This document shows positions 52,101 through 60,628 of a DNA stretch of 64,000 nucleotides, piece by piece; positions within the stretch are counted from its first letter, which is position 1, and the number at the start of each line of letters is the position of its first letter. This stretch comes from Fodinibius sp. Rm-B-1B1-1 (GTDB lineage Bacteria; Bacteroidota; Rhodothermia; Balneolales; Balneolaceae), in the NCBI RefSeq assembly GCF_038594945.1, contig NZ_JBCFYD010000002.1, forward strand, positions 558,001 through 622,000. The letters are read 5' to 3'. The position numbers were made by a program, and so were the translations under genes. The notes under the pieces were generated by a model, which saw only the letters and a program-made list of their open reading frames with translations, was not told the origin of the DNA and did no database searches.

Positions 52101-52452
52101 AAACTGATTGGGAATTGGTCGTAATCTGTTCCAGTACTTCCGACCGCTGGACAATTAGCGAGCTGTCTGTTATCTGTTGATCATCGTAGGGTTTATGGCC
52201 TGTTGAGGGGAAAAACCGCGCTTGTTCTACCTCAAGTGCTTCAAGATCGCCCTGTAGAAAGGTAGCTGACTCGGGATCGCCGTGAATAACTGCAATCTTA
52301 TCATATTTCTCGGCCAACTTAGCGATCAGAAAAGCCGGGGTGGAGCCTACAAAGTGATTGAGCTGGATGACATTTCGATCTTTGATATGGGGAGTAAGAT
52401 CGCTCCAGGGAATTTGGGCTGAAAATGTTTTTAATGCGGATTGTAACGCCAT
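49099..52452 (-). CDS. mfd: Transcription-repair coupling factor
   Basis: A 1117-residue SF2 translocase that displaces stalled RNA polymerase and recruits UvrA. Recognised parts are the UvrB-homology region (about 20-340), the RNAP-interacting domain with LNIGDYVVHVDYGIGKFAGF (about 430-500), Walker A GDVGFGKTEVAV, the Walker B LLVVDEEQRFGVK, motif LTLTATPIPRTLQFSLMG, SF2 motif VI QLRGRVGRSHR, and the C-terminal TRCF domain. Length is normal. Its end overlaps tsaC by 8 bases. Confidence 0.97.
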   Translation of the reverse strand: MALQSALKTFSAQIPWSDLTPHIKDRNVIQLNHFVGSTPAFLIAKLAEKYDKIAVIHGDPESATFLQGDLEALEVEQARFFPSTGHKPYDDQQITDSSLIVQRSEVLEQITTNSQSVLVTSAPAIFEKIVAPEVFTDAAVAIQNGDTVEIDNLKEQLLDQQYESVKFVNQPGEFAHRGGILDVFPYSGEYPIRLEFFGDEVDSIREFDPDSQRSISFLNAARFVPDASNLSSGQKQCVLSYFDEDTVFVLINQSLIESDIEERFEQATATYAELEDNDDALPPEELFVDLEVLRTSYKNHARLHLGGFSEKSEPHFTYRLDASPQPDFNGTIKLLRENIHQLSRKSFDTYILCDNEGQRDRFEELLGEPSKDLRYHLSVESIHEGFVLNGQGLAVYTDHQVFNRYHRPKVKRKRQTSNISLKELRDLNIGDYVVHVDYGIGKFAGFKKIQVRGVEQESVVLRYKENSVLYVNVTSLHKIQKYSGKEGTQPRIDKLGSGRWARKKAQTKEKVKDIARDLIELYAKRKSQDAHAFSSDTSWQTEMEARFEFEETPDQRDAIEAVKEDMESNTPMDRLVCGDVGFGKTEVAVRAAFKAVMDHKQVAVLVPTTILADQHYKTFAERMKDFPVTVEVLSRFRTRKEQRETLKKLKEGKVDIVVGTHRLTSKDVEFDELGLLVVDEEQRFGVKAKEKLKEYRATIDVLTLTATPIPRTLQFSLMGARDLSIINTPPPNRQPVETEIHSFDKELIQDAITQEVSRGGQVFFIHNRVKNIEAIANMVRDLMPDVRVRFAHGQMNSKKLENIIEDFYAHKFDVLVSTNIVENGIDISNANTMIINRADMFGLAELHQLRGRVGRSHRKAFCYLITKDIKSLTDDARKRLLALEEFSDLGSGFNIAMRDLDIRGAGDILGAEQSGFINDLGFDLYQKILNDAVKELKEEEFSDVFSDVETEIELPETQVEFDLPALLESDYVSDNVERLNLYRKLAGAEDLETIKEWKEEVKDRFGPIPDATQNLITASVIKLYASQLFVTKVRIRSNRMWLECPKHDSDLGKEFYGDRFQHVLKMLQKKAEGRFEVIQKDDRVRFVIKEIPSLEGAAEFLRELSPSSTKKREVSLA

Positions 52453-52579
52453 TTATAATCTAATTGAACACAAATGTTACCATTTAAAAAAGCCCAACAA
52501 AATAAGCATTAATTAGGTTCTTCGGGAATAATGAAGGACGGGAAAACCTGCTTTTGTGTTGCTCTGTTTAACGAGCTGA

Positions 52580-53572
52580 TTACTCGGTAGCTTTTCTAAA
52601 GATAAATTGTTCGGATATTATGCTTAGCATCAATAGTAGAATAGCGGGCAAGATAAATCGTGGATACAGATCCTGGATATCGGTGTAAATGACTTCCTCG
52701 ATTTCAGTCTTTTCGAGCTCATCAATTTGTGTATAAATATCTTCAAGTTTTTCGGTATCAGTAGCTCGAAAGTAGGATCCGTCGGTCATATTAGCAATCT
52801 GAGTGAGCATTTCTTCATCAATATTGACCTCAACATTTTGGTAGCGATCTCCAAAAATAGGATCTTGAACAGGGTAGGGAGCTGTACCTCGGGTTCCGGC
52901 ACCAATAGTATAAATTTTGATACCATAAGAAACAGCTAAATCAGCTGCCGTAACGGGGTCAATTTCTCCGGCATTATTTTGTCCATCAGTAAGCAGAATG
53001 ATAACTTTACTTTCAGCATTACTCTCTTTTAGTCGATTTACGGCGGTGGCAATTCCCATACCGATGGCGGTGCCATCTTCTACTACTCCCATTTCAACAT
53101 CACCCAACAATTGTTTTAACATATCGTAGTCAAGCGTGGGAGGGACCATCGTAAAGCTTTTCCGGGCAAAGAGAACCAAACCAATACGATCAGAAATCCG
53201 CTTATTAATAAAATCTTCGGCAACGTTTTTAGCGGCTTCAAGACGATTGGGTTTTAAGTCTTCTGCTTTCATCGAGGTAGAGATATCCAAGGTTAATACG
53301 ATATCAATACCTTCTGCATTTCGCTCAACGGTGGTGTTTTTATACTGGGGACGAGCAAGGGCAATAACAATTAAGGTAAAGGCAAGAACTTGTAAAACAG
53401 GGGCTGCCCAAACGCCATACGAACGCCAGTTGCCATCTAAGCTGGCAAGGTTAGAGGTATCAGAAAAAAGTAAACTGGGGTTCTTTTTGTTATAGAATTT
53501 CCAAACCTGATAACCGATCACTGGTATCAGAAGTAATAGTAGCCATAAGAAATGTGGATTTGCCCAGCTCAT
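52580..53572 (-). CDS. BatA-like VWA domain membrane protein
   Basis: A 330-residue protein with two N-terminal membrane segments, a VWA domain (about 85-290) with the MIDAS motif DISTSMKAEDL plus LTDGQNNAGE and a conserved threonine region, and a C-terminal membrane segment. It is the usual partner of BatD-like and DUF58 proteins in Bat operons, linked to aerotolerance or chaperone-type MoxR systems. It overlaps the preceding gene by 4 bases (ATGA), so the two are cotranscribed. Confidence 0.92.
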   Translation of the reverse strand: MSWANPHFLWLLLLLIPVIGYQVWKFYNKKNPSLLFSDTSNLASLDGNWRSYGVWAAPVLQVLAFTLIVIALARPQYKNTTVERNAEGIDIVLTLDISTSMKAEDLKPNRLEAAKNVAEDFINKRISDRIGLVLFARKSFTMVPPTLDYDMLKQLLGDVEMGVVEDGTAIGMGIATAVNRLKESNAESKVIILLTDGQNNAGEIDPVTAADLAVSYGIKIYTIGAGTRGTAPYPVQDPIFGDRYQNVEVNIDEEMLTQIANMTDGSYFRATDTEKLEDIYTQIDELEKTEIEEVIYTDIQDLYPRFILPAILLLMLSIISEQFIFRKATE

Positions 53573-54594
53573 GCTTCAACCTCCGATTCTTTTTGGTGTT
53601 GCTGATAAAACTCCTCGCGTTTAGCCTCCATTTTTGTTTGATGCTTCCGGCGCATATGATCAATGCGAGGTCCGTCAATTTCTTTGGCACGATCCAAGAA
53701 GTTATATGCTTTCTTAAGAGCGCGTTCGGCCTGTTTATCGGTGGGGTTAAATTTAGCAAACTTCACCATATCTGCTTCTTGCAAGACCGCGCGGGTATCG
53801 TCGATAAGGCTTTGGTCGATAGCACCATTACGAAGCATATTTAAAAGTTCTCGGCTGGTAGACTCTAAAGCCGGTAAATTATATAACGATTCGTAATATT
53901 GACGAATCGCATCCCCAAGCTTGCTGTAAAATATTTTAAAGTCTTCCTGGGAGTTAAGCTCTTGTTGTTCAAGTTCTTGAATAGATTGCCTAAATTCTTT
54001 GAGTGGGTTGGTAAAGGGGGTTGGACTAAACTCTGGTATTTCTTGCGCAACCTCTTCTTTTTTGCGGTGCTGTAAATAATATTTGTATCCGTAATACCCA
54101 CCGACGATTAATAACACTAACGCCAGAAGGTAGGGCCACCAGGTACGGGCAAATTCAAAAATTGGTTTTAAAGGTCGAAAGGAGTCCTCATTCTCAGCAA
54201 GTACACTGTGAAAGCCAACGGGTACGGGCTTAGTATAGATGGTTGTAGTGTCTTGTCCTTCTACCAACTGAATGGGTAATTTTGGAATTAGTGTATCAGC
54301 GGTACCGAAAAATTGTAATTGGTAATGGATGCTGTCTTTGTACGATGTGACTTTAAATTGCTGACGGCTCCTTATTTCAAAGGTCGGTTCAAAGTGACTG
54401 CTATCGGGGAAGGAGATGTCATCATATTCGGTTTCCCGGCTAAGAGTAATGGCAAAATCAAACGTATCGCCTACTTGTAAAGAATCAACAGTCGTAAATT
54501 CATTTAAAATTTGAGCCTGTGTTGTATGCCACAGAGGAAATATGAATAGCAGACATGCTATAATAAGACTTTTTATAACTGTTGTTCTGTTCAC
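53569..54594 (-). CDS. BatD/DUF4381-like membrane protein
   Basis: A 341-residue protein. A signal peptide precedes an extracytoplasmic beta domain (about 30-145, resembling BatD Ig-like repeats), a membrane segment at about 153-170, and a cytoplasmic helical part with the DUF4381-like FYSKLGDAIRQYYESLYNL. It lies between DUF58 and VWA genes in the Bat cluster, matching its family context. The start codon is GTG 54594. Confidence 0.8.
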   Translation of the reverse strand: MNRTTVIKSLIIACLLFIFPLWHTTQAQILNEFTTVDSLQVGDTFDFAITLSRETEYDDISFPDSSHFEPTFEIRSRQQFKVTSYKDSIHYQLQFFGTADTLIPKLPIQLVEGQDTTTIYTKPVPVGFHSVLAENEDSFRPLKPIFEFARTWWPYLLALVLLIVGGYYGYKYYLQHRKKEEVAQEIPEFSPTPFTNPLKEFRQSIQELEQQELNSQEDFKIFYSKLGDAIRQYYESLYNLPALESTSRELLNMLRNGAIDQSLIDDTRAVLQEADMVKFAKFNPTDKQAERALKKAYNFLDRAKEIDGPRIDHMRRKHQTKMEAKREEFYQQHQKESEVEA

Positions 54595-54756
54595 CTATAT
54601 AAATATATATTTGGGTTGGATAATGAATTTTGGCAACAAAAATAGAAAAATCAGTGCATTCGAAAAAAATCAATTTAAAGAAGATGCAATAATAAGAGTG
54701 CAATAAAGTTTTGAAAATGCTAACTTTATCAAACTATTTATAACAATATTTTAGTA

Positions 54757-56055
54757 ATGCGAAATAGCTTTCTTTTAGGGGTAACTTTTTTACTATTTAT
54801 CTGGGGATGCCATTCAGAGCAATCAGATTTTGAGAAAATCGAGGACAATTCACTCGATTTACAAACGGTCACATTAGATAGTTCGCTCATTGAGCCAACG
54901 TATGATGAGTATGGTATACCGATTGATAGTGTAAACGTTGACGATCACCAAATTCAACGCAACGAAAGCCTTTATCTTATACTCGACAAATATGGTTTTT
55001 CGCCCCAGGAAATTTATCGAATAACTGATCAAGCACAAGGATTAATCGATTTTAGTTCCTTTAAGCCGGGACAGCGTTATCGCGTATATACCCAACAAGA
55101 TAGCACGAATAGTCTTTCACATCTATTGTGGCGTGTAAATTCACTGGAATATGTTGTTTTTGATTGGGCAAAAGATTCTTTGGATATATATAAGGTTGCA
55201 AGACCTCTTAAGCGAGACTTAGCTGCAACATCAGGAACAATAGAAAACTCATTATATCAAACTGTAAGCGCACAAGGGAAAAGCCAACTGTTGGCAAATA
55301 GATTGGCGAATATATTTGCCTGGCAGATTAATTTTTTTGGATTACGGTCTGGAGATTCTTTCAAAGCATTATATGAGCAGCAATTTATTGATGATCAGTT
55401 TTTAGGTATTGGAGATGTAAAAGCTGCGGAATTCACACACCGTGGGGAGACTTACCGGGCCTATAAATTTTCGCATGATGATATTAACGGTTTTTATACT
55501 GAGGAAGGTAAAAGTGTGCAAAAAGCATTATTACAAGCTCCTTTTAAATTTAGTCAGCGTGTGAGTTCAAACTTTTCGCGCAGTCGGTATCACCCCATTC
55601 TAAAGAAACGGGTACCTCATTATGGCGTTGATTATGCTGCGCCACCGGGAACGCCGGTGCTTGCGGTTGGAGATGGTAGAGTTACAGAGGCACGCTATCG
55701 AGGAGCAAATGGTAATATTGTGAAGATCACCCATAATTCGACCTATCGTACAGCTTACTTGCACTTGCAAGGCTTTGCAAGGGGAGTGTCTCGAGGAGTA
55801 CGAGTTGAGCAGGGACAGGTGATTGGCTACGTAGGAAGTACGGGACGGGCTACCGGACCACACCTGCACTATTCGCTCTATAAAAATGATCAGCCCGTAA
55901 ACTCTCGTACGGTAGATTTGCCTTCTTCAGAATCGGTACCTGATAGTTTGATGGATGTTTTTACACAACACCGCGATCGGTTAGATCGTGAGTTAAAAGA
56001 ACGACTTAATGAACAAACAGATAGCCCTGTTATCACACAGGTGAATACAAAATAA
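54757..56055 (+). CDS. M23 peptidase lipoprotein
   Basis: A 432-residue protein with a lipobox (LFIWGC18), an OapA/LysM-like region (residues 65-160, RNESLYLILDKYGFSPQEIY), and a C-terminal LytM/M23 domain: HYGVDYAAPPGTPVLA (H and D), AYLHLQGFARG (H) and GPHLHYSLY (HxH). All zinc ligands are present. It should cleave peptidoglycan cross-links at the outer membrane or periplasm. It sits between two minus-strand Bat genes, on the opposite strand. Confidence 0.93.
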   Translation: MRNSFLLGVTFLLFIWGCHSEQSDFEKIEDNSLDLQTVTLDSSLIEPTYDEYGIPIDSVNVDDHQIQRNESLYLILDKYGFSPQEIYRITDQAQGLIDFSSFKPGQRYRVYTQQDSTNSLSHLLWRVNSLEYVVFDWAKDSLDIYKVARPLKRDLAATSGTIENSLYQTVSAQGKSQLLANRLANIFAWQINFFGLRSGDSFKALYEQQFIDDQFLGIGDVKAAEFTHRGETYRAYKFSHDDINGFYTEEGKSVQKALLQAPFKFSQRVSSNFSRSRYHPILKKRVPHYGVDYAAPPGTPVLAVGDGRVTEARYRGANGNIVKITHNSTYRTAYLHLQGFARGVSRGVRVEQGQVIGYVGSTGRATGPHLHYSLYKNDQPVNSRTVDLPSSESVPDSLMDVFTQHRDRLDRELKERLNEQTDSPVITQVNTK

Positions 56056-56058
56056 GTG

Positions 56059-56934
56059 TTAATAACGGTGCATTCGTCGGCGAAAGAAGGTCATGAGTGG
56101 ACGAATGTAAGAGGTGTTTGTCTCGAGTTCAATCATGTCGATTTTCATCCGCAAAAATTGATCACGAAGTTTATCTTTGGCTATTTTCCTCTTTTTCTGA
56201 AACTGCTGCCGAACTTTTTCACTTGAGGTATCAACCAGAACTTCCTGTCCGGTTTCTGCATCTCGGAGGGGCACCAATCCAAGGTCGGGAAGCTCATCCT
56301 CAAGCTTGTCGTTTATAAAAATGTTTACCAAGTCGTGTTTACGATTGGTAATTTTGAGTTGCTGGTCGTAATCAGCATCCTGAAAGTCGCTGGCTAAAAT
56401 AATAATAGCTCGTCTATTTAAAAGACGATTGACGTAAGCAAGGGCTTCGCTGATGTCAGTCCCCGAACCTTGAGGCTCTGCGGTGAGCATTTCACGGATA
56501 AGCCGTAATACGTGCAAACGACCTTTCTTGGGAGGTATGACTTTTTCGATCTCATCCGTAAATAGAATGAGCCCCACTTTATCCCCATTTTTGATTGCAC
56601 TAAAAGCTAAAACGGCACAGATTTCAATCGAAAGTTCTCGTTTACTTTGTCCCTTACTGCCAAAAGTTCCGCTTGGTGAGATATCCACGCACAGCATCAG
56701 CGTCTGTTCGCGCTCTTCTTCAAACTGTTTTATGAAGGGATCTCCGGTGCGAGCGGTAACATTCCAGTCAATTTGTCGAATGTCATCTCCGTAATGATAT
56801 TCCCGTACTTCCGAAAATTCCATACCTCGTCCCTTGAAAGCAGACTGATATTCACCACCAAAAAGACTATTAACCTTTCCTTTGGTACGGATTTCAATTT
56901 TACGGACTTTCTGAAGTATTTCTTTCGAGATCAT
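56059..56934 (-). CDS. DUF58 protein, Bat cluster
   Basis: A 291-residue protein with KGRGMEFSEVREYHYGDDIRQIDWNVTARTGDPFIKQFEEE, quoted here in part as YGDDIRQIDWNVTARTG, the DUF58 signature, followed by a VWA-like fold (LCVDISPSGTFGSKG and LILFTDEIEKVIPP). DUF58 proteins pair with MoxR ATPases, but no MoxR gene is in the adjacent DNA. It is separated from the other Bat genes by the M23 gene and ends 3 bases from its end. ATG 56934. Confidence 0.9.
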   Translation of the reverse strand: MISKEILQKVRKIEIRTKGKVNSLFGGEYQSAFKGRGMEFSEVREYHYGDDIRQIDWNVTARTGDPFIKQFEEEREQTLMLCVDISPSGTFGSKGQSKRELSIEICAVLAFSAIKNGDKVGLILFTDEIEKVIPPKKGRLHVLRLIREMLTAEPQGSGTDISEALAYVNRLLNRRAIIILASDFQDADYDQQLKITNRKHDLVNIFINDKLEDELPDLGLVPLRDAETGQEVLVDTSSEKVRQQFQKKRKIAKDKLRDQFLRMKIDMIELETNTSYIRPLMTFFRRRMHRY

Positions 56935-57106
56935 AAAAACACTGAATTGATTTAAGCCTAAGGATAGTAGAATTATTGTTTAGATAAAAGACGGATACGG
57001 AAATCGTTCTGTCAATCATAACAATTTAGTAACAGTTCCATAACGTTTTAGTTAGATAAAAGTATTGTATTTGATTGTCAGATTGGATTATAGAATAGGT
57101 TGGAAT

Positions 57107-57379
57107 ATGATCATTGGAAACGATTTTAGTAAAAAGTACGAAGCACTTTTAAAACAAGTAGGGGCATTATCTGAGGAAGATATTTCGCACCATATTTCAG
57201 TCAAAAAGTTATGCGAAGTTACCCAGTTGGATCGGACTGAAATAAAAAATGTGATAGAGTATCTTGATGAGCTGAACTTTATAGATATTCAGACGATTGG
57301 TGGCCCATTATTATACGGACATATAACAATTACAGAGGAAGGATTGGAGAAGTATTATCAGCTCAAAAACAACGCCTGA
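57107..57379 (+). CDS. Small winged-helix protein
   Basis: A 90-residue protein starting at ATG 57107 (MIIGNDFSKKYEALLKQ); the longer frame from 57065 adds 14 residues without a clear site. HHISVKKLCEVTQLDRTEIKNVIEYLDELNFIDIQ reads as a helix-turn-helix with beta wing, quoted here in part as the segment with KLCEVTQLDRTEIKNV. It may regulate transcription, but no target is evident. It lies 110 bases upstream of ald. Confidence 0.65.
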   Translation: MIIGNDFSKKYEALLKQVGALSEEDISHHISVKKLCEVTQLDRTEIKNVIEYLDELNFIDIQTIGGPLLYGHITITEEGLEKYYQLKNNA

Positions 57380-57432
57380 CGCTCTTTCCTAAAAAAGAAA
57401 TACTTAGGGTTAAAATTTTGCAAAAAATTACC

Positions 57433-57440
57433 TACCTTTG
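57433..57440 (+). promoter_or_regulatory. Bacteroidota-type -7 promoter box for ald
   Basis: TACCTTTG fits the Bacteroidota consensus TAnnTTTG and lies 50 bases before the ald ATG. A TTTTG at 57416-57420 is closer than the usual -33 element, so that part is uncertain. Confidence 0.4.
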
Positions 57441-57489
57441 CCACGGATTTTATCCCTTATAGCATAGTATTAACAAAAAATTTGTATCC

Positions 57490-58602
57490 ATGATAATAGG
57501 CGTACCCAAAGAAATTAAAACACACGAGAACCGGGTTGCATTATTACCTGGTGGCGTTACTCGATTAAAAAGAAATGGTCACGATGTATTCATCCAGAAA
57601 GGAGCAGGTAAGGGTAGTGGCTTCCCTGATGAGCAATACGAAGAGGCTGGGGCAAAAATTATTGATGACGTTGAAGCCTTGTGGGATAAGGCTGAAATGA
57701 TCATGAAAGTAAAAGAGCCTATCGAAGAAGAGTATGGCCGAATGAAAGAGGGCCAAATAATTTTTACTTACTTTCACTTTGCTGCAAGTGAGAAGCTAAC
57801 AGAAGCGGTGCAGGAATCTGGTGCCGTTGCCATTGCCTATGAGACGGTTGAAAAAGAGGACGGTTCATTGCCGTTGCTTATCCCCATGAGTGAAGTAGCA
57901 GGACGTATGGCATCCCAAGAAGGAGCTAAGTATCTGGAAAAGCCGGAAGGCGGACTGGGGATTCTTTTAGGAGGAATTCCTGGCGTAAAACCTGCTAATG
58001 TATTAGTAATTGGCGGAGGTATTGTTGGGGTTAATGCTGCAAAAATTGCTGCCGGGATGGGAGCGAATACCACAATAATGGATATCGATATGTCTCGATT
58101 GCGATATCTGGATGATATTATGCCTCGTAATATCGATACCATGTTCTCCTCAGAAGCAAATATTCGAAAGATGCTTCCCGATGTTGATATGGTTATCGGT
58201 GCAGTTCTGATACCTGGGGCGAAAGCACCAAGTTTGATTACCCGAGATATGTTGTCAGACATGCAGAAGGGATCGGTGCTGGTAGACGTTGCTATTGATC
58301 AGGGAGGATGTTTTGAAACTTCAAAGGCTACCACGCATGATGAACCTATATATGAAGTTGACGGTGTAGTACACTATTGTGTAGCTAATATGCCAGGGGC
58401 GGTACCACGTACCTCAACAATTGGTTTAACCAATGTTACGCTTCCTTATGCGGTAGATATTGCGAATAAAGGTTGGAAAGAGGCGCTAAAAGATGACGAT
58501 GAGCTGCTTAAAGGTCTCAATGTGGTAGATGGAGATATCGTTTACAAAGAGGTTGCAGAAGCGTTTGATATGGAATACACGCCACTTGAAGAGGTATTGT
58601 AA
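57490..58602 (+). CDS. ald: Alanine dehydrogenase
   Basis: A 370-residue NAD-dependent enzyme interconverting L-alanine and pyruvate plus ammonia. MIIGVPKEIKTHENRVALLP is the standard start, with catalytic lysine and histidine in VKEP (residue about 75) and FTYFHFAAS (about 96), and the NAD fold VIGGGIVGVNAAKIAAGMGA. Length is normal. A good terminator follows. Confidence 0.97.
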   Translation: MIIGVPKEIKTHENRVALLPGGVTRLKRNGHDVFIQKGAGKGSGFPDEQYEEAGAKIIDDVEALWDKAEMIMKVKEPIEEEYGRMKEGQIIFTYFHFAASEKLTEAVQESGAVAIAYETVEKEDGSLPLLIPMSEVAGRMASQEGAKYLEKPEGGLGILLGGIPGVKPANVLVIGGGIVGVNAAKIAAGMGANTTIMDIDMSRLRYLDDIMPRNIDTMFSSEANIRKMLPDVDMVIGAVLIPGAKAPSLITRDMLSDMQKGSVLVDVAIDQGGCFETSKATTHDEPIYEVDGVVHYCVANMPGAVPRTSTIGLTNVTLPYAVDIANKGWKEALKDDDELLKGLNVVDGDIVYKEVAEAFDMEYTPLEEVL

Positions 58603-58628
58603 ATTCTGTAAAAAATCATTGTTTGATC

Positions 58629-58664
58629 AGCCGAATATCTGTAACCGGATATTCGGCTTTTTTA
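58629..58664 (+). terminator. Intrinsic terminator of ald
   Basis: AGCCGAATATC pairs with GATATTCGGCT around a 9-base loop and is followed by TTTTTTATT. Confidence 0.93.
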
Positions 58665-58881
58665 TTACAAATTTTGTTGTTTATTAAGAGTGTGTGAAAC
58701 TATTTGTGGAACATTTAAAATATTTTATTAACTAATCAGTTGTAAGTTATTGCTATGCAAGTAAGTAATAATGTTGATAGATTGGTGAACAATTTGTTAA
58801 TAAGTATTTTTGTTTACGAAAAGTCATCCCATTATATTTTTGAATCATTATATAAATAAATAGTTGTCACAGATTAATTTC

Positions 58882-59682
58882 ATGGGCAAAATAATATCTA
58901 TAGCGAACCAAAAAGGCGGAGTAGGGAAAACGACCACAGCTATTAACTTAGCTGCCAGCCTCGCTGCTATTGAACACACAACGCTAATCATTGATATCGA
59001 TCCCCAGAGTAATACAACCAGTGGGTTAGGCATCGAAGCCAAAACGGTATCCCATTCGGTCTATGAAGTAATGGTAGGAGGGGTTGAGGCCTCGGAAGCT
59101 GTTCGGGAGACCGAGTTGCCTTTTCTGGAGTTAATTCCATCCCATATAAATCTGGTAGGCGCTGAAATTGAAATGATCGACCGAGATCAGCGAGAACGGA
59201 TTCTCGAAAAAGCTATTTCGGGACTTAAAGACCAATATGATTTTATCATTATCGATTGTCCGCCTTCGTTAGGGTTGTTAACTATTAACGCTTTAACAGC
59301 TTCAGATGCGGTATTAATTCCTGTTCAGTGCGAATATTTTGCCCTTGAAGGTCTTGGTCAGCTATTAAATACTATTAAAATTGTACGTCAGCACTTGAAT
59401 ACAGAACTTGAAATTGAGGGTGTGCTATTAACGATGTATGATACTCGTACTCGATTATCTGATCAGGTTGCAGATGAAGTTCGAAAGTATTTCGATGATC
59501 GAGTATTTGAGTCGATTATTAAGCGTAATGTGCGTCTTGCGGAGGCCCCCAGTTTTGGTAAGCCTGCCGTGTTATATGATTCCACAAGTACGGGTGCTAA
59601 GAATTATCTTGCATTGGCACGAGAAATAATCCATCGCAATAAAGAGCTTTTTAAGGATAGTCCGGTATTTGCGAGCAGTTAA
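58882..59682 (+). CDS. parA: Chromosome partitioning ATPase ParA (Soj)
   Basis: A 266-residue protein with deviant Walker A KGGVGKTTTAINLA, D in DIDPQSNTTSGLG and IIDCPPSLGLLTINAL. I start it at ATG 58882 (MGKIISIANQK); the longer frame from 58864 lacks a normal start. It binds DNA as an ATP dimer and drives origin segregation with ParB. It is 13 bases upstream of parB. Confidence 0.96.
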   Translation: MGKIISIANQKGGVGKTTTAINLAASLAAIEHTTLIIDIDPQSNTTSGLGIEAKTVSHSVYEVMVGGVEASEAVRETELPFLELIPSHINLVGAEIEMIDRDQRERILEKAISGLKDQYDFIIIDCPPSLGLLTINALTASDAVLIPVQCEYFALEGLGQLLNTIKIVRQHLNTELEIEGVLLTMYDTRTRLSDQVADEVRKYFDDRVFESIIKRNVRLAEAPSFGKPAVLYDSTSTGAKNYLALAREIIHRNKELFKDSPVFASS

Positions 59683-59695
59683 AAGGTGATGAATT

Positions 59696-60628
59696 ATGGC
59701 ATCAAAAAAGGTTTTAGGTCGAGGATTAGGAGCATTCTTTCCAGAGTATGATGAAGAGGGTGAAGGAAAGGAAAATAAGTCAGCTGAAAAGAATGAAGGA
59801 GAAGGTTCGCCATATGTAGAGCCTCAAAAGCGAGTCAACATTGTCTTACAGGTTCCGGTCGAAAATATACGTCCGAATCCCCATCAGCCCCGAAAAGAGT
59901 TTAATGAAGATCGTCTTGGTGAGCTTTCTGATTCTATTGCCAAGCATGGATTGATCCAGCCGATAACGGTGCGTTATATCGGTGAAAAGCGTTTTGAGCT
60001 GATTAGCGGGGAACGTCGATTGCGGGCGGCAAAACTGGCTGGTCTGGAAGAGATCCCTGCCTATATTCGGGAGGTTAATGATGAAGATATTATTTCGTAT
60101 GCTCTTATTGAAAACATCCAGCGTGAGGATCTAAATCCTATTGAGGTTGCGCTTGGCTATCAGCGACTTATTGAGGAGGCCGGATATACCCAAGCGGAGG
60201 TGGCAGAACGTGTTGGTAAAAATCGCTCTACGGTTACTAATATGCTTCGGTTGTTAAACTTGCCTGCATTTATTCAGGCGGGGCTTCGCGATCAAAAAAT
60301 TTCGATGGGCCACGCCCGCGCCTTGCTTTCTATTGAGGATGAAGAGGTTCAGGAAAAAATTTATAAGAATATTCTTGATAAAGGCTATTCGGTGCGAAAA
60401 ACAGAGAAAGTTATCCGAAAGCTAAAAGAAGACAGGGACAAAAAGTCCAAGAAAAAGGAAAATAGCGGCGAAAGTGCTTTTTTAAAGGAAATATCGAACC
60501 GCCTACGAAGTACGTTAAGCACGAAAGTGAATATAAAATCGAAAAAGAATGGTGGTGAAATACGTATTGAATATTATTCGGATGAGGAGCTGGATCGCCT
60601 GCTCGATCTTTTTGAGTCTATTTCTTAG
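59696..60628 (+). CDS. parB: Chromosome partitioning protein ParB
   Basis: A 310-residue protein: an N-terminal ParA-contact segment (KKVLGRGLGAFFPEYD), CTP-binding ParB/Srx domain (about 50-140, NPHQPRKEF, LISGERRLRAAKLAG and ENIQREDLNPIEVALGYQRL), helix-turn-helix (TQAEVAERVGKNRSTVTNMLRLL), and a C-terminal dimer domain. It loads at parS sites; I found no clear parS in this window. Its 3' end overlaps the next gene. Confidence 0.96.
   Translation: MASKKVLGRGLGAFFPEYDEEGEGKENKSAEKNEGEGSPYVEPQKRVNIVLQVPVENIRPNPHQPRKEFNEDRLGELSDSIAKHGLIQPITVRYIGEKRFELISGERRLRAAKLAGLEEIPAYIREVNDEDIISYALIENIQREDLNPIEVALGYQRLIEEAGYTQAEVAERVGKNRSTVTNMLRLLNLPAFIQAGLRDQKISMGHARALLSIEDEEVQEKIYKNILDKGYSVRKTEKVIRKLKEDRDKKSKKKENSGESAFLKEISNRLRSTLSTKVNIKSKKNGGEIRIEYYSDEELDRLLDLFESIS

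Noticed and set aside
58603-58881. parS site or replication origin upstream of parA
   Set aside because: GTGAAAC and GGAAC fragments occur near 58694-58712, but no parS-like palindrome (TGTTTCACGTGAAACA type) is present, and no dnaA or DnaA-box cluster was seen.
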